Shown here: positions 13,580 through 26,139 of the stretch, one piece after another | Layout: each line of letters begins with the position of its first letter | Numbering within the stretch: position 1 is the stretch's first letter | Source: Stercorarius parasiticus | Taxonomy: Eukaryota > Chordata > Aves > Charadriiformes > Stercorariidae | DNA: 64,000 nucleotides | NCBI GenBank assembly: GCA_013396915.1 | Contig: VWZL01000054.1 | Span: 241,167-305,166, forward strand | Direction: 5' to 3' | Notes under the pieces: generated by a model | The model's database searches: none | What the model saw: the letters and a program-made list of their open reading frames with translations, nothing else | What the model was told of the DNA's origin: nothing | Translations under genes and position numbers: made by a program

Positions 13580-13960
13580 TCATAGAATCATAGGATGGTT
13601 TAGGTTGGAAGGGACCTTAAAGACCATCCAGTGCCACCCCCTGCCCTGGGCAGGGACACCTCCCACCAGACCAGGTTGCTCCAAGCCTGCGTCCAGCCTG
13701 GCCTTGAACCCCTCCAGGGATGGGGCAGCCACAGCTTCTCTGGGCAACCTGGGCCAAGGGCTCACCACCCTCACAGCAAAGAATTTCTTCCTCAGATCTC
13801 ATCTAAATCTCCCCTCTTTCAGTTGAAAACCATTCCCCCTTGTCCTGTCACTCTACTCCCTGATCCAGAGTCCCTCGCCAGCTTTCCTGGAGCCCCTTTA
13901 GGGATGGGAATGGGCTTCTAAGATCTCCCCAGAACCTTCTCTTTTCCAGGCTGAACAAAC
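13580..13960 (-). mobile_element. CR1 LINE 3' fragment, minus strand
   Basis: The plus strand begins with ATCATAGAATCATAGGATGG and GGTTGGAAGGGACCTTAAAG, the complement of a CR1 3' terminus from a different subfamily than the copy at 249-1009. The block CCAGCCTGGCCTTGAACCCC, the CTCTGGGCAACCTGGGCCA segment and the AGGCTGAACAA segment at about 13950 all fit CR1 3' sequence. On the minus strand the end of ORF2 is still visible (LFSLEKRRFWGDL near 13925-13965), then degraded by frameshifts and deletions. It is 5'-truncated near 13960-13970. The block is markedly GC-richer than its flanks, which is normal for CR1. Confidence 0.93.
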
Positions 13961-16900
13961 TGGGCGAGTTTGGAAATACTGCCTTGAAGTAGTAAGACAA
14001 GTGCTTGAACTGCAGAGATATATATATAGCCATCAGATACATAACATAAGCCGTTCTCAGTTAATTACACTTCTAGTTTTAAACTTATCATGCATTTATT
14101 CTTGTTACTTCAGCTTATTTTAAATTTACTCTGCTTTATTCTAAATTCAGTAGCTAGGTACTAGTTTATGATACTTACATGTGTGTCTCAGTGTAACAAG
14201 AGGCTGTTTCACTATATATCCATGTACTTTGTGTCACTAATTACTAGCATTTACTTTGTGTAATTAGTGTTTTTTTTCTTTTCTAATACATGAGGGTGAT
14301 TAATATTTTGACCCCTGATGATGATAATGAACTATTAGATAAATGCATTAACAGGCAAATTTCTCTCATTACTCTTTCATACAAGGATACACGGGAAGAA
14401 ATGCAGGAAGGTACTGTAAGAGTCATCATATACTGTGAGAGTTAATTAAGAGCAAAACCGGATTGAGATTTTCTGAAATTTAAAGCATCTTTCAGTCTTC
14501 CAAAATCAGGACTTAGGATCATATGCTGAAAGAATTGCATTTTTTTCAATGGACATGGTCTCTGAAACTGCAGAACTTCATCGCCTCTGAATACTTTAAT
14601 TCAGTGTATGCTTTGTAGGTTATGGTATTATATTGCTGTTTTGGAGTCTTTTCTTAAAGAAGCATATGAGAAGAAGTTTGTGTAATCAGATAAGTACTAT
14701 TTCAGAGAAGTGTGTTTTACATTATAATGTTTTTCTGAACTAGGTAACAATACGGGAAAGACACCTAAAAAGTGTAACTTCCGTTCGGGAAAAGATCTTA
14801 ACTGTTTCCCACATCTGCGAAACTAAATTGATAATAAATACTACTATGAAATCTCCCATTCTGGCTTTTATGTGCAACTAAGCTGCGATGATTGTCTACA
14901 CAGGTGGGCTGATTAAGCCTGTTGAAGTCAACCTTTTCTTTCAGAGGAAGGTGTTCCAGGGCTTCATGTCTGAGTGCCAGGCAAACACTGTGCTTTAGTT
15001 TGCATAAACACTGGTCCTGTCAGCCTTTTTCCTTAAAACCAACCAGCCAACAAACAAGCAAATGCCTGTTTTGAGTACTATTTCTATTTAGATTTAAAAT
15101 TAGCAAGTAATTTTGTAACAGAAACAAGTCTGTCTGCAGACTTTGTCCTGAAGCAAGTTCATAATGTTGGCTTTTTACATTTTTCTTTAGAAATAAAATG
15201 CTGACAATAAATAATAAATATATTTGAGCCACAGTAAAAATGTACCAGATTACCAAGAAATACTATGTCTGACTCCTTGAACAGAATTCTAAGGAGTTTT
15301 GTTACAAGCCTGGTGAGATCTTGTGCTGGTGAGATCCTCACATTGTTAGCCTTTTCCCTGTTTGCCTGCCACAATAGGGGAGATGCAGGTCAGATTGCCC
15401 CAGATTTTAATTGTTGATTCACACTTTCCAACTTAAAATACCATTTTTCTCAAAATTATTATTTTCACTTTTATGTGTTTCCTGGCATATTCCACTGCTT
15501 ATAATTGCTTATGAAGTGTTTAACTTGTAATAAAGTATAAAACTTAATCCCTTGACATTAAATTAAATCCCTTTAATCTCCTGACATTAGGCCATACTTG
15601 TGATTGGTGAAGCATCAAGATAATCTTTGCAGCGTTTCTGGCCTCTGATTTGTCTGGTCTGCTGAACTATTGACTATATTCATTTTAACATGTTATGTGC
15701 ATTAGAAAATCAATGTGGCAGAGCAGATGGAAGTTTTTAAACTGATATGACCTCTGTGACCAAAATGTTTAGTTTTGAGATGTTCTGTACTGAACTAAAC
15801 AGAAATGTAGGAATAGTGGACAACCTTGGCTCATGCAAATACTCATTTTTCTGTACTTACCTATATTTTTTATATTTTACTTTTCAACAAGAAGTATCCA
15901 TTTATGTTGTATTAGCTATTAGAAAAATCTTTGTTTTGTTTGTTTAAGGTCTTGGGAGGAAAATGGCTTCTCCATTACTGACAGAAGTAGCTTGGTTTTG
16001 ACTAGGTTACATCCTAGTTTGACACTGAATAACCTTGCTAACAGTCTGGGTTTTGAACCATATCAATAGATTGGACTTTAAAACTTTGTCAGTATTGATT
16101 TTTCTAATGCATATACTATGTTAAATAGATCAATATTTAGCAGATCAGATGAGGTCAAGTACAGAGAACAGGATGAAGCTGCTGCATGCAGAGCTGTCTG
16201 AGAGATTAGATATGCAAGGGGAAAACTGCAGGTGAAGTGATGATGGTGGAATACGCTAATAGCAATAGGGGAAAAAATGGAGGGATGGGAGGTGATAATT
16301 AACACTGCCAAGGTACAGAGGCGAGTTCAGGATTTATTTTGTATGGCTTGCAGGGGTTAGTACTTTCTGCATATTCTTTCTTGTGGTTTCAGTATTAGAT
16401 CCTGCTGCAGAGTGTTTAGCCCTTTACCAGGTAATGCAATTGCAGTGGCTGTGGTGGTGCCTGGTTCCTTCCTATCACTGAGAATGGCGTTTCTGTATGG
16501 GTCACTGTTTTGAATGCTGCTTTGGACACTGTTGGTGGTACACACAGTATACCTTGAAGGACTCCTGTGGTTAAGTGCAGCAGCCTGAAGCCCTGGGATT
16601 AGCAAACTGTGCATAACTGTACGTAACCATTTTATGCCAGCCAGCTGTGTCCAGATTTTAAAAAAGGACATTGTGAATTTGCCAGTGGAACCATATATAT
16701 TACACTTTCTGTGCTCTGAGTATAACATCATGGAAGAAAGTCAGAAACTACCTTGATTTGTTAAGAGGGAAATTCCTTCTCTTTCCATTTTGGAGGAATA
16801 TTAAACTTAGCTTTGTAGTTTTTCATCAATAATGATTTTAAATCATAGTGGAAATGTCTATATTGTCTATTTGTAAAAGCTGAAAGAAAGAAAAAAAAAT

Positions 16901-19651
16901 AACCAACTGGGCAGGTGACCAACTGAAATGCAGATCTTTGCCCTAGTAATAAGTGACAATAGATATTAACACTCACAAGTGATATAACTGCAGACCAAGT
17001 GGCTGATTTGAGTAAATAAAGTATACAGTTTTGAATGCTAGTCTGTGAAATTGGTGAAAACCTCAACTGTAACGTAGTGGTTAAAATGGCAGCACACTAA
17101 CTGTCTAAGGAATGAAATAGGCCATTGTCCCTTTTTAAACGGATTGAGAAATGTTATTTAATAAAATAAATTAAGCCAATTGCTACTCTTAGTAACATAA
17201 TAAAAATAAACATGATAAGACATTTTGAAATTGAACTAGTTAATAATATCATCTCATTAGAATTTGCGTTATAACCAAATTAGTTTAATGGGGAAATGTA
17301 ATACTGCTCTCTAGATTTTTCCTAAGTTAACTTTGTATACTTTAATGAATACCTTAATTAGGCACCTTTATTGATGCAGACATTTCAGAAATAAAATTTG
17401 GTTCTATATTCTCCTTCACACACCAGCATCTATTAAAATAAAAGTAATCCTGTAATGACTAAAGGGCAATTATTTTGAAAACTTCCTGTGCTGCTGAAGG
17501 GACTTCGATGCAATGGTTCATCTGTCTGTGTGCGGGGGTGATACGATTTCTGTAGGCATATAACTGTACTGTTTATTTGTGATTAATTAATCTGATTGAA
17601 AGTTCTTTTAAGTATATTGCCATTGGAATGTTACACTGTGTATGTAGCCTGTGTGTGTTCTTAAAATAAGATGAAAATCATTTGGAGTTGGTTGTTTTAG
17701 TCAGCAGTTATGGTATACTAGATGTAGAATATGAGGCTATCAGATGATTACAGTCTGTGCACTATGAAGGGAGAATTGATTGAGTGACTGAATAGATATG
17801 AACACATTCTGTCAAAAAAAGCAACCATATGCCACGAACATAGTCATTTACATCACGGGGTTTGTGGACTTGCAGGCTTGTGCTTTGGCAGAAGTAAATG
17901 TGAGTTGGTTTCTTTAAATATCCCTTAATACTGCGAGAGCTATACAATCAGGCAGCCTGAAGTGAAGTGCCATCATGTCTTTCCTCAGATAACAGCCAGT
18001 AATGAGGGGTCTTATGTATAATTATGCACAAGTGTCATGTGTGTCTTTAATGTTCAAACTGATAAGAGAACGCTAAGGTCCAGTGAAACATGGCAAAAAG
18101 TAGCAAATGGACCTGGGGAAGGGAGGGAGGAGCAACGTCATACATCTTATTGAGACAAGGGGCTAATTGTTGTAGATGAGCCTTAGTCTAACAAGGACAT
18201 ACTTGCGTAACTCAGTGAGTGAAGCTACCTGTTTTTTTCTGTTGGGTTTTTTTTTTTTTCTTCCCCATTAAGAGAGTGCCTGATAATCTGTTTAAGGAGA
18301 GAATAGAATGCTTCTTGGAGGAGATGGGGATGTTAAAGCCTTCTGGACAACTCCAAAGGCTTCAAAGAGAAGACTAGCCACAAAACACAATACTTTCCAA
18401 GCTGGTATGGGAAAAGGGGCAAATGCAAATCCAAATCTACATGAGATTGCAGATCATGGAGTACTTCTAATTGTGCTCTCTGGGAACTTCCCAGGAGGAG
18501 CTCTTTCCTGTGGGTGACTTTTTTGAAAGAGGTTTCTGAATAAGCATAATCTGAGGCGTAAGGAATACAAAAAGACTGAAAAACTGTCTTTTAAATTTCT
18601 TCTATAGTTTCCATAAGGGGCAACTGTTATCCATCTCTAAAGTTTAGTACTAGTTGTCTTCTAGCCCACTGTGAGGGTGATTTTTCTTTGGAGGATAAAT
18701 ACCTTCAAAATGAGGTGGTGCTCATTTCCAGGTGTTTTGTTCATTCTGAAAACTTTTTGCGTTTGCAGAGTTAACACTCTAATTATTTCACATGTCTTAT
18801 GAAGAGTTTTTATTCTTCAAATTTGAAGTAGCCACAAAGAATCATGTGTTGCCCACATGTGATTTCTGTTTCTGAAACAGTTGCTTGAAAGAGGCCTCAA
18901 AAGTAGCACCTTTATATAGGTGCAGTGCCTGAGATTCCCTTTTATTTGGCATACCTGTGATGTACCAATTCCAACTGTGGTTTCGATAAGCCAGGTGAAG
19001 TGAGCTGTCTTGTAGTAATGATAAAAGGAAGAAAGAAATAGAAATAACTCCTACAAAACCTTGAAAAATGCAGCAATATATTGCAGTGAGAGTCTCAAAT
19101 GCCATAGTGATGTTATATCTAAAGTGTTATCACAGAATACTGTGCGATTGCTGTAAAAATACTTTATTTATAATTGCAGATTTCAGGACAATGCTGCAAA
19201 AATATTTCACTTGCCTTAATTATCTGTAGTCATGTGAAATTTCTAAATATGAGATAGTATAATCCTTTTACTTAGTTTTTAATTTACAGTATTGCTTCTT
19301 GACATTAAGCTATTAAACCCATGTATTATAAGTTCAGAGGAAGTTCTTTTATGTTCTGGCACTAAGCTAGAGTTCTTGCCTTGTCTACTAACGTTGAATA
19401 ATGGAAAATAATTAACTTTAAATTAAAAGTGTTGCTTTTTATTATGTGACAGTATTAGTTATAATATGGATTTCAAAAGACAATTTTTAAGTGCAGGCAG
19501 GAATCAATTATACTCAAAGAATAAATTATCTCTGCTGCAGAAAGTAATATTTGTTTGATGAAAAGCTTGTTCATAAAGTTGAGTGCCATTACTGTCGTAG
19601 GCTTGTATGTTGTCTGTATGTTTTGGAAATGAAGATAGTTGTGGTGCTGTT
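13961..19651. other. Unique AT-rich noncoding DNA
   Basis: No gene recognised. It contains a 124-codon open frame on the minus strand (16357-16731) of unknown significance, a T run at 18247-18259, and a notably AT-rich stretch with many TAAT/ATTA cores around 17110-17480 (listed separately). Confidence 0.5.
17110..17480. other. AT-rich block with dense homeodomain-type core motifs (possible conserved noncoding element)
   Basis: The stretch is unique rather than simple-sequence, yet carries many TAAT/ATTA cores, including AAATAAATTAAGCCAATTG, CTAGTTAATAATATC and CCTTAATTAGGCACC. Long unique AT-rich blocks of this kind often turn out to be conserved enhancers in vertebrate gene deserts. That is an inference only: conservation cannot be seen in a single sequence, and AT-rich DNA yields these short cores by chance. 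Confidence 0.2.
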
Positions 19652-20236
19652 CAGAGTGATCTCGACGGGCTGGAGAAATGGGCAAACACGAATGTTACCA
19701 GCCACCAAAGGGGAATGTGAAGTCCTGTACCTGGGGAGGAGTAATTCCATGCCCCAGTAGAGGCTGGATACTGACTCTCTGGCAAGCAGCTTCGCAGAAG
19801 AGTATCTGTGGGTGGGTCTTGGTGGACAAGTGGTCTGTGGGCCAGCAATCTGCCCCTGCAGTTGAGGCAGCCAACAGCACCCTTGCCTGTATTAGGCAGA
19901 GCTTTGCCAGTGGACAGGGGAGGTGATTCTTCCCCTCGGCACTGGGGAGACACGTCTGGTGTGCTGTGGCTGACTCTGTTGTGTGAAGAGAGGCTGAGAA
20001 AGCTGGGACTTAACATCAAAAAGAGGAGGCTCTGGGAGGATCTTACCAATGTGTATAAACACAAAATTGGGTACAGATGGGGGTAGCAAGAGGCAGTGGG
20101 ACTAAACTGAAGTACAAGAAATTCCATATAAACATTAGATAGAGCCTTTTTAGGCTGAGAATGGCCAAGCATCAGAACAGGCTGCCCAGAGAGGTTAAGG
20201 TCTTTCTGTCTTTGGGAATAGTCAGATCCTGACAGT
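19652..20236 (+). mobile_element. Older CR1 LINE fragment with internal losses, plus strand
   Basis: The fragment starts inside ORF2 (CTCGACGGGCTGGAGAAATG; CR1: GATCTGGACAGGCTGGAGAA). Segments for the C-terminal reverse transcriptase region follow in order: GTCCTGTACCTGGGGAGGAG, GGCCAGCAATCTGCCCCTG, GGGGAGGTGATTCTTCCCCT, then AGAGGCTGAGAAAGCTGGGA and AACAGGCTGCCCAGAGAGGT at about 20177-20196. Between about 19940 and 19980 some 100 bases of the expected consensus are missing. That part would encode [11 protein letters not shown] and the segment after it. The 3' octamer tail is not visible. Frameshifts and stops remove any coding capacity. Divergence is clearly higher than in the copy at 249-1009. 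Confidence 0.88.
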
Positions 20237-23200
20237 ACACGTATTTGGGGCTCTTAGCTTGAGATCAAATGTTTCAGTACAATCTGGGAGACCGTGGACA
20301 ACAAATGGAGAGAAGCAATCTGCTCTTGGGTGAGGATAAAGGTATATGGAGGATGCCTGCCCTTGTGTACTTTTCCCTATGAGGCCTTGGAGAAGAGCTG
20401 CTAGTTGTCATTTGTGAATTTTAGTGGTTTTTGCAAGGATTGTGAGTTAAAAACACAATTTAAAAACATATATATTAAATGCAATGTTTTTGTTGCCTTT
20501 TGTTTCATTTATGACTTTTTCTTTGTAATTATGTTGATATTTTTAAATTCACAGGCATTTGAATTTTTTTAAGCAATACTTTTGTTAGAAACAGAAATCT
20601 CTAGTGATGGTCACTATAAATTTGATGTTTTTATCTGCCATTTATGAGTGTCATTGGTAAACCGTAACTCTGAATGTAAATCACAATTATTGAGAGGTTT
20701 GAATGGGAAATCTCATTATCAAATAGAAGATGATTTATGAACAACTAAAGGGAGTCTAATTTCTTTCATCATCTTCATTTTCCAGGACAGAGAACAAAAA
20801 GGTCAAATTACTTGACTTGTCTTTGTCTTTGGTTCTGTGTTTATTTTTCTTCTCTCCTTTTCTCCACTCCTCTTTGTGAGTTTGTATGATTCACTAAGAA
20901 AACAATTTTTTTCAGAATTTGTGTATACTTTCGTGCTTACTTGTGAAAAAAGGGAATCCTATATGGAGATCAGTGCCTTTTCTTTGTATAATAGCATAGT
21001 GAACATGTCATATGCATTCAAATTGCTTTAGATCAGTACAGAACATTAAGAACCTGTAAATTTAGAGATCGTTTTTTCATGAAAGTAGGATGTCCATAAA
21101 ATGTAACATTATTCCACATTACGTAAGAGGATTTATGTAGTTCTAATGCAGAGTACATCTGAAATGTTTTTTCCTACAGCAATCAATATTGTGTCTGCAG
21201 TGTAGCTTTTCTCTGCAGATCTGTTGACAGTACATTCTTTTGTGGTGTTTTTCATTGTTATTACCTCTGAAACAGCTCACCTGGTGGCTTTTTGGAATAG
21301 GGAAGGGCAGTGATTTAACAGCAACATTTTGACTCCCTGTGAAGATCGTTAGATGAACCAGTATTTAGACTGTCAGGAACCGTGTCCCACTGTATCTACG
21401 CTGTTGTGGTTGGGATGGTATTATTTTAGGGGAAAAAAAGATTAATGCAACTCTAGCCAAAGATAATGTAGTCTTTGAATTATGTAATAACTCAGACAAA
21501 CATACCAAACAGTATTTTTGCACCACAGTAGCTTTTTTCTCTTCAGCCACAACAGTTAATTTTCATTCTTACTTAGCTTTAAAATGAAATAGTTACTCTG
21601 TGTGCATGTCTTTAATATTTCTCAAAGTTTGCATGGTGTTTTTAGAAAGTTGAGAAACGAAAAAAGCCCAAAATCTGTGAATAGGATCAATTTTGGAAGT
21701 TTATTCATCCATATTAAATACTTGCATATTTGTCCCTTCAGATACAAAGAATTGTATATGTTTCAATCCACACATAAAATAGAGCAACTGTAGTCAAAGC
21801 TAGTTCTTCATTACAACCTGTACCTTTCTTGGGAATGATGCTTGGTACTGAGGATGGGTTCCTCAGAGGGAATACTGGACGTGAATCCGCTAGTAAAATA
21901 AAGGGGTGGGTTGAGCCTCACAAAGCTTCTTTAAGCTGTACCAGCCCACAGGACTGTCAGGAAGGGACAATGCTCAAGCTGTCCCACCTGTTAGGGTACT
22001 ATTCCTTCTCCAACTCACACTAAATACAAACCAGTTCCTCTCAGCTTTCTTTACTGTATTTGCAGGGATATTCCCTGGAGAAGGTAGCGAAGTTACTTTT
22101 GGCGATGGTGACAATCATATATCAGCTGCAGTAAGCATAAGAAGTTGTGGCTCTTCATGCACTCATGCAAAAAGTCTTCACACTGTGGCTCAAAAGTAAT
22201 TTCTTCTGTGAAACAAGGGATTCTCCTTTCTCCCAAAATAATAAAATTCAAATAAGGAGGAGAGTCCCTGGCCCCTGATTTTCTGCTGCAGTGTACTCTG
22301 AAATCATTTAAACTTAGACACTCCAAGGTCAAACTTGTTATTAAATGCTGTCAGAGCAAAAGCATTTGCTGGGGTGGAAAAACCTTAAAAATAAAAATCC
22401 TAGCAATGAAAAATTGGGCCCAGCAGTATTCTCTGGTAGAAGAAAGTGTTTTGTTCTGTTGTAATGTGAAATAGCACATTGGACATTTTCAGCAAAGAGG
22501 CAATGCATTTTGAACAAAGACTGAAAACAAAAGGTAAGGTTGTATGCAACGGTTGTGCAACCCTGTAGTTATGACCCTCAGTCATAACTTTTAGTTATTC
22601 CTGGGGGTGTTTCATTATTGGTAATACATGACATAATGTTAACATTTTCATAAAACTGGACAAATCCAAGTATTTTCAGAGGAAGATACGGTATTTGTCT
22701 AATAATTCTTGGTGTATAGACAGTTCTTGGGAGGTAAAAACGTCCAGGCTTTCAGATGGGGTTTATCTGTGTGCTTAAAAGAGGTAAGAGGGATACAGAA
22801 TCACACACCTGATTTCGGGCACCAGATATGCCAGTAAGATCAGAGTCCTCTCTGGGGCTGTCTGTGTAGTGAATAATTGTAAGGTGACTCAGCTTCTCTC
22901 TGGGAACCTTAATGACCTATCTAGTGCTAGTTGAGGTGAATCCCTTGGATTCAGGACATTGTGACTTTCTTCTGTCTTCTGAAATGGCACTCAATCTTCC
23001 TTGGAGTCTTCGCATTTTATTTATTTTAATTTATTTGTGTGGGTCCTGCCAGAGGTGGAGTAAGGTTATCATGATTGTGATTTTAATTTGATTTTTTTAT
23101 ATTTAAATTCAAAACTTAATCTCTTTCTCCTGGTGGTAGCATTTCTCCTACTCTGTGTAGCTGCCTTTGCCAGGAGAGAGAGTTAGGAAAAGGCGCGTAC

Positions 23201-24567
23201 CAGAGAACGAGGAAACAAGATGGGGCTTTGTGGGGAGTTGTGAAGGTATTAGGGAAGTTCAATATAGGCAGTCATTTGAGGAGGAGAGAAGCGCATAGAA
23301 AAGTGTGAGGACAGCCAGGAAATTCTATGGGAAGAACAGAAGGAAAGAAGGACAAAAAAGGAAAAGTATGTGGCACTGGGGCAGGAAGGCATGGGCTGAT
23401 GGTGGGGAGCCATTTACCCTTTGGGAGATGCACATTTATCCTGAAGATATTTTTTCACCTTCTTCTTGCATGCTTTGTGATTAAGATACTGATGCAGTAT
23501 GAGCAATCCGTGGAGTATTTGGTACATTTTATCCAGTGTGCTTTTTATTACCATTGGCAGTTACATTGGGAGACAGAATGGTACACTGGCCTTGACAATT
23601 CTATGTGCTGTGTGCTTGTGAAAGGGAAGGAACATGTGCTTCCAAGCCTCATGTATTTGTCACGCTTGACAGTAGGCTTTTTAAATGACTGGCATTTTAT
23701 TCTGAGCTAATATATACCATGATCACTTCTCCAGCTGAATCCTGTTTATACTTATATCTCCTGAGATTTGTAATTCTCTACCAGAACCTTTCCAAAACAG
23801 ATAGTGATTGTGGAGGTTGGCATGAAGGTAGGATAAAGGCTTTTTTTATTGTTGCTTTTTGTTCTAAGGCGTTAGATAAATTGCAGCTTCTCAATTCTGA
23901 GGGGAGAAAAGATTTCAAAGTTATTCAGAGCATTACACAAGGATATCTGTGAATCATCCCTGAGAGAGTTGGTGGGAGTTGGAAAATACCAGGTCAAAAT
24001 TGTGAAATGCAGCTTCACTCTCTGTGTAACACAGCAGCAGCTGAGGTTTCAACCATTTGTGATGAACTGGTAATAACTCCAAAAGAGTAAAAGTAAGAGT
24101 TTTCACGAGCTGTAAATCACCATAACATACATTGAATGTCACACACTGGAAGTGGAACATCAAGTAGCCTTTAGCGGTGAGCAGAGCTGTAAGCTTTTCA
24201 CCAAGTTTAAAAATTGCTCCTGAAAAATGGTTCTTAAAAACTATAGAAATCCAAGTGCTAATTTTTGAACAACTCGTTCCCTTGCTTCTCTATCAGCAGA
24301 TCAATATTTACAGCATGTACAACTTAAGTAATATATGCAAATTATTCCCTTTTAGCTTCCTTTTTAGAATGCGTGAAACATCTTGAGGCATCATGTAAGA
24401 CTAACAAATTATAGTGGAGCTCAGTAAAATGAATACCTGTTAAAGGAATGCATCCTAGATGGGATATGTTTGCTTGTGGAAGATGTCAAAAACTTGAGCA
24501 TGAGATCAAGTGAGTAGATTTGTGAAGAAGCTTCTTATTATAGCAGTAAGATATTTTTACCATACAG
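20237..24567. other. Unique noncoding DNA
   Basis: No recognisable gene or repeat. A purine-rich stretch lies at about 23165-23420 and is followed by an open frame (23327-23710, plus, 127 codons) whose peptide I do not recognise. Confidence 0.5.
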
Positions 24568-24642
24568 AAATAGAAAAGACTGAGTCTGCTTTAGAGGAGA
24601 TTCCTTCATCCTTGGACGACAAAGCATCACCCAAGCCTCGAA
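24568..24642 (+). other. Candidate internal coding exon (unproven)
   Basis: After a moderate 3' splice-site-like sequence (TATTTTTACCATACAG ending at 24567), a 75-base stretch reads openly as IEKTESALEEIPSSLDDKAS then PKPR, ending at a weak GT donor (24643-24644). The composition (Glu, Ser, Lys, Pro, Asp) is that of a polar, disordered protein segment, unlike the Leu/Phe/Ile/Asn/Lys-rich peptides random AT-rich DNA gives. The frame is open upstream to a TGA just before 24500 and downstream to a TGA near 24680, with no in-frame methionine. I do not recognise the protein. Against it: the donor is poor and no neighbouring exon in compatible phase is identified. Confidence 0.15.
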
Positions 24643-25703
24643 GTATTTCAGTCTTTATTTTAGAATTTGAATTCATTTGAATTATGCTTCTCAAGTCTTT
24701 TGTTTTACGTAAAGGCTGAAGAACTTTGTATTTCTCTAGGTTCCCTGGTACTTGGGATATTTAGAGATCTGATGTTACAACATGACACAGCAGCGTTACA
24801 GATGTAGTTCCTTCTCTCCCAGTGTTAGCACTGTTCACTCTAGTGGGCACAGGCACCAGAATACAGTAAGAATACAGTAAATTAAGATAAGCAGGAATGT
24901 CTGAAAATAAAGATTCGTGACTCTTCTAATGCTGCTGACTTGAGTTATAACTAAAGATGAGAAGTGACTCCAAACTTGTTTGAAATTCCAAAAACAAACC
25001 CCCTAACTGAGAAGTGCAGGCTTTCTTTAGCAAAGATATTTTCTTCTCCTGAAAACTTTGTAACAGTAGCTGTAGAAAACACAGGGAATTGTTTTTATTA
25101 ATGGAAATCAGAAACCTTACTCATTAGTTCTTGCAAAGGTTTTAGCTTAGATTTTTGTATGTTTATGGAATTTTTTTCTCTGCATTTGTAACCTGATCTG
25201 GCTACCATAAAATATGAATTATTAGTGGGTGCTCTTAGGTTTCCCATTTTGAGTAGTTGGGGTTTTATCAAAATCATTCATCAGCTTACAAAGTTGTATA
25301 ATTTCAAAATATGTTAGCTAACAAATCGTAAATCATGATGCAGAAATTTTTTTTAGAATGGATGTTTGATATGATTGCCTAATGTGTTTTCAATTATTAT
25401 TATCCTTGCCCAAAAATGAAAATTGTGTTCTACTGTGTTAGCTAAAACGCATAAATTAAAACACCTGCTGTCATGATTTAATCAACATGTAAGGTCAAGT
25501 AAATTTACTTGAATCTGAGAAAAATATGCAAAAAATACAACTGAGTAATAGTAGCTACTCTCAGAAGAATGCTCTGCAGTCAGTGTAAAGTTCTTTCATT
25601 TTCAAATAAAAAGGAGTCAGGATACAATACTAAATGGTTGTATCTCATAAGCAAATTGTGCTTCTCATCTGAATTCACATATCCTAGTGGTTTTATAGGG
25701 GTT

Positions 25704-25750
25704 TTAAAATCTGACCCCTGACCATTTCTGAAAGAAGGGTCAGATTTTAA
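25704..25750. repeat. Perfect 14-bp inverted repeat with 19-base loop
   Basis: TTAAAATCTGACCC at 25704-25717 is exactly the reverse complement of GGGTCAGATTTTAA at 25737-25750. A transcript from either strand could form a 14-bp stem. The stem is too short and the loop too large for a typical microRNA precursor, and no TA or 8-bp target duplication is evident that would mark a MITE. Confidence 0.85.
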
Positions 25751-26123
25751 TTGGATTTAAAGATTTAGATTGCAATGTTCTTAATAAATGTCTTAAATAA
25801 TGTTTGCCATATGTTGTTTGTTGGTTTTCCTAATGGCAAATTATTTTAATGTGCCCATCTGTAAACTGCCTTATCACAGTGAATTTAAGTAATTTAACTA
25901 ACATTTTCCTGTTTTCTCAAGGGAGCTGATCTTTAAATCAATAAAGAAATGTGTAGGGGGAAAATGTAATAGCCTTACGGATTGCTTTGTTATAGGACAT
26001 TTTTTTAATTCACAGTGAAGTGTTCTTAGAGTAGCTAGCAAGGTAAAGGTTCACAACAGTGAGTATTCAAGTTTTGGTTTTTCTGCATATGTTCCTCTCC
26101 CCAGCTCACAAGCAGTCTTACTG

Positions 26124-26139
26124 TCTATCTATAGATAGA
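26124..26139. repeat. 16-bp perfect palindrome of TATC/GATA units
   Basis: TCTATCTATAGATAGA equals its own reverse complement. It combines two TATC and two GATA units and could arise from a short GATA-type microsatellite. The paired GATA cores are potential GATA-factor sites, but nothing else supports regulation. Confidence 0.7.

Noticed and set aside
16357..16731. 124-codon open frame on the minus strand with a fairly soluble composition
   Set aside because: No domain, no family resemblance, and no start context or poly(A) arrangement that would lift it above chance.
17064..17085. GTAGTGGTTAAAATGGCAGC as the 5' end of a MIR-like SINE
   Set aside because: Only a short stretch matches and no downstream core follows.
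19651..20172. 173-codon open frame on the minus strand
   Set aside because: Antisense of the plus-strand CR1 fragment at 19652-20236, which is GC-rich and therefore stop-poor.
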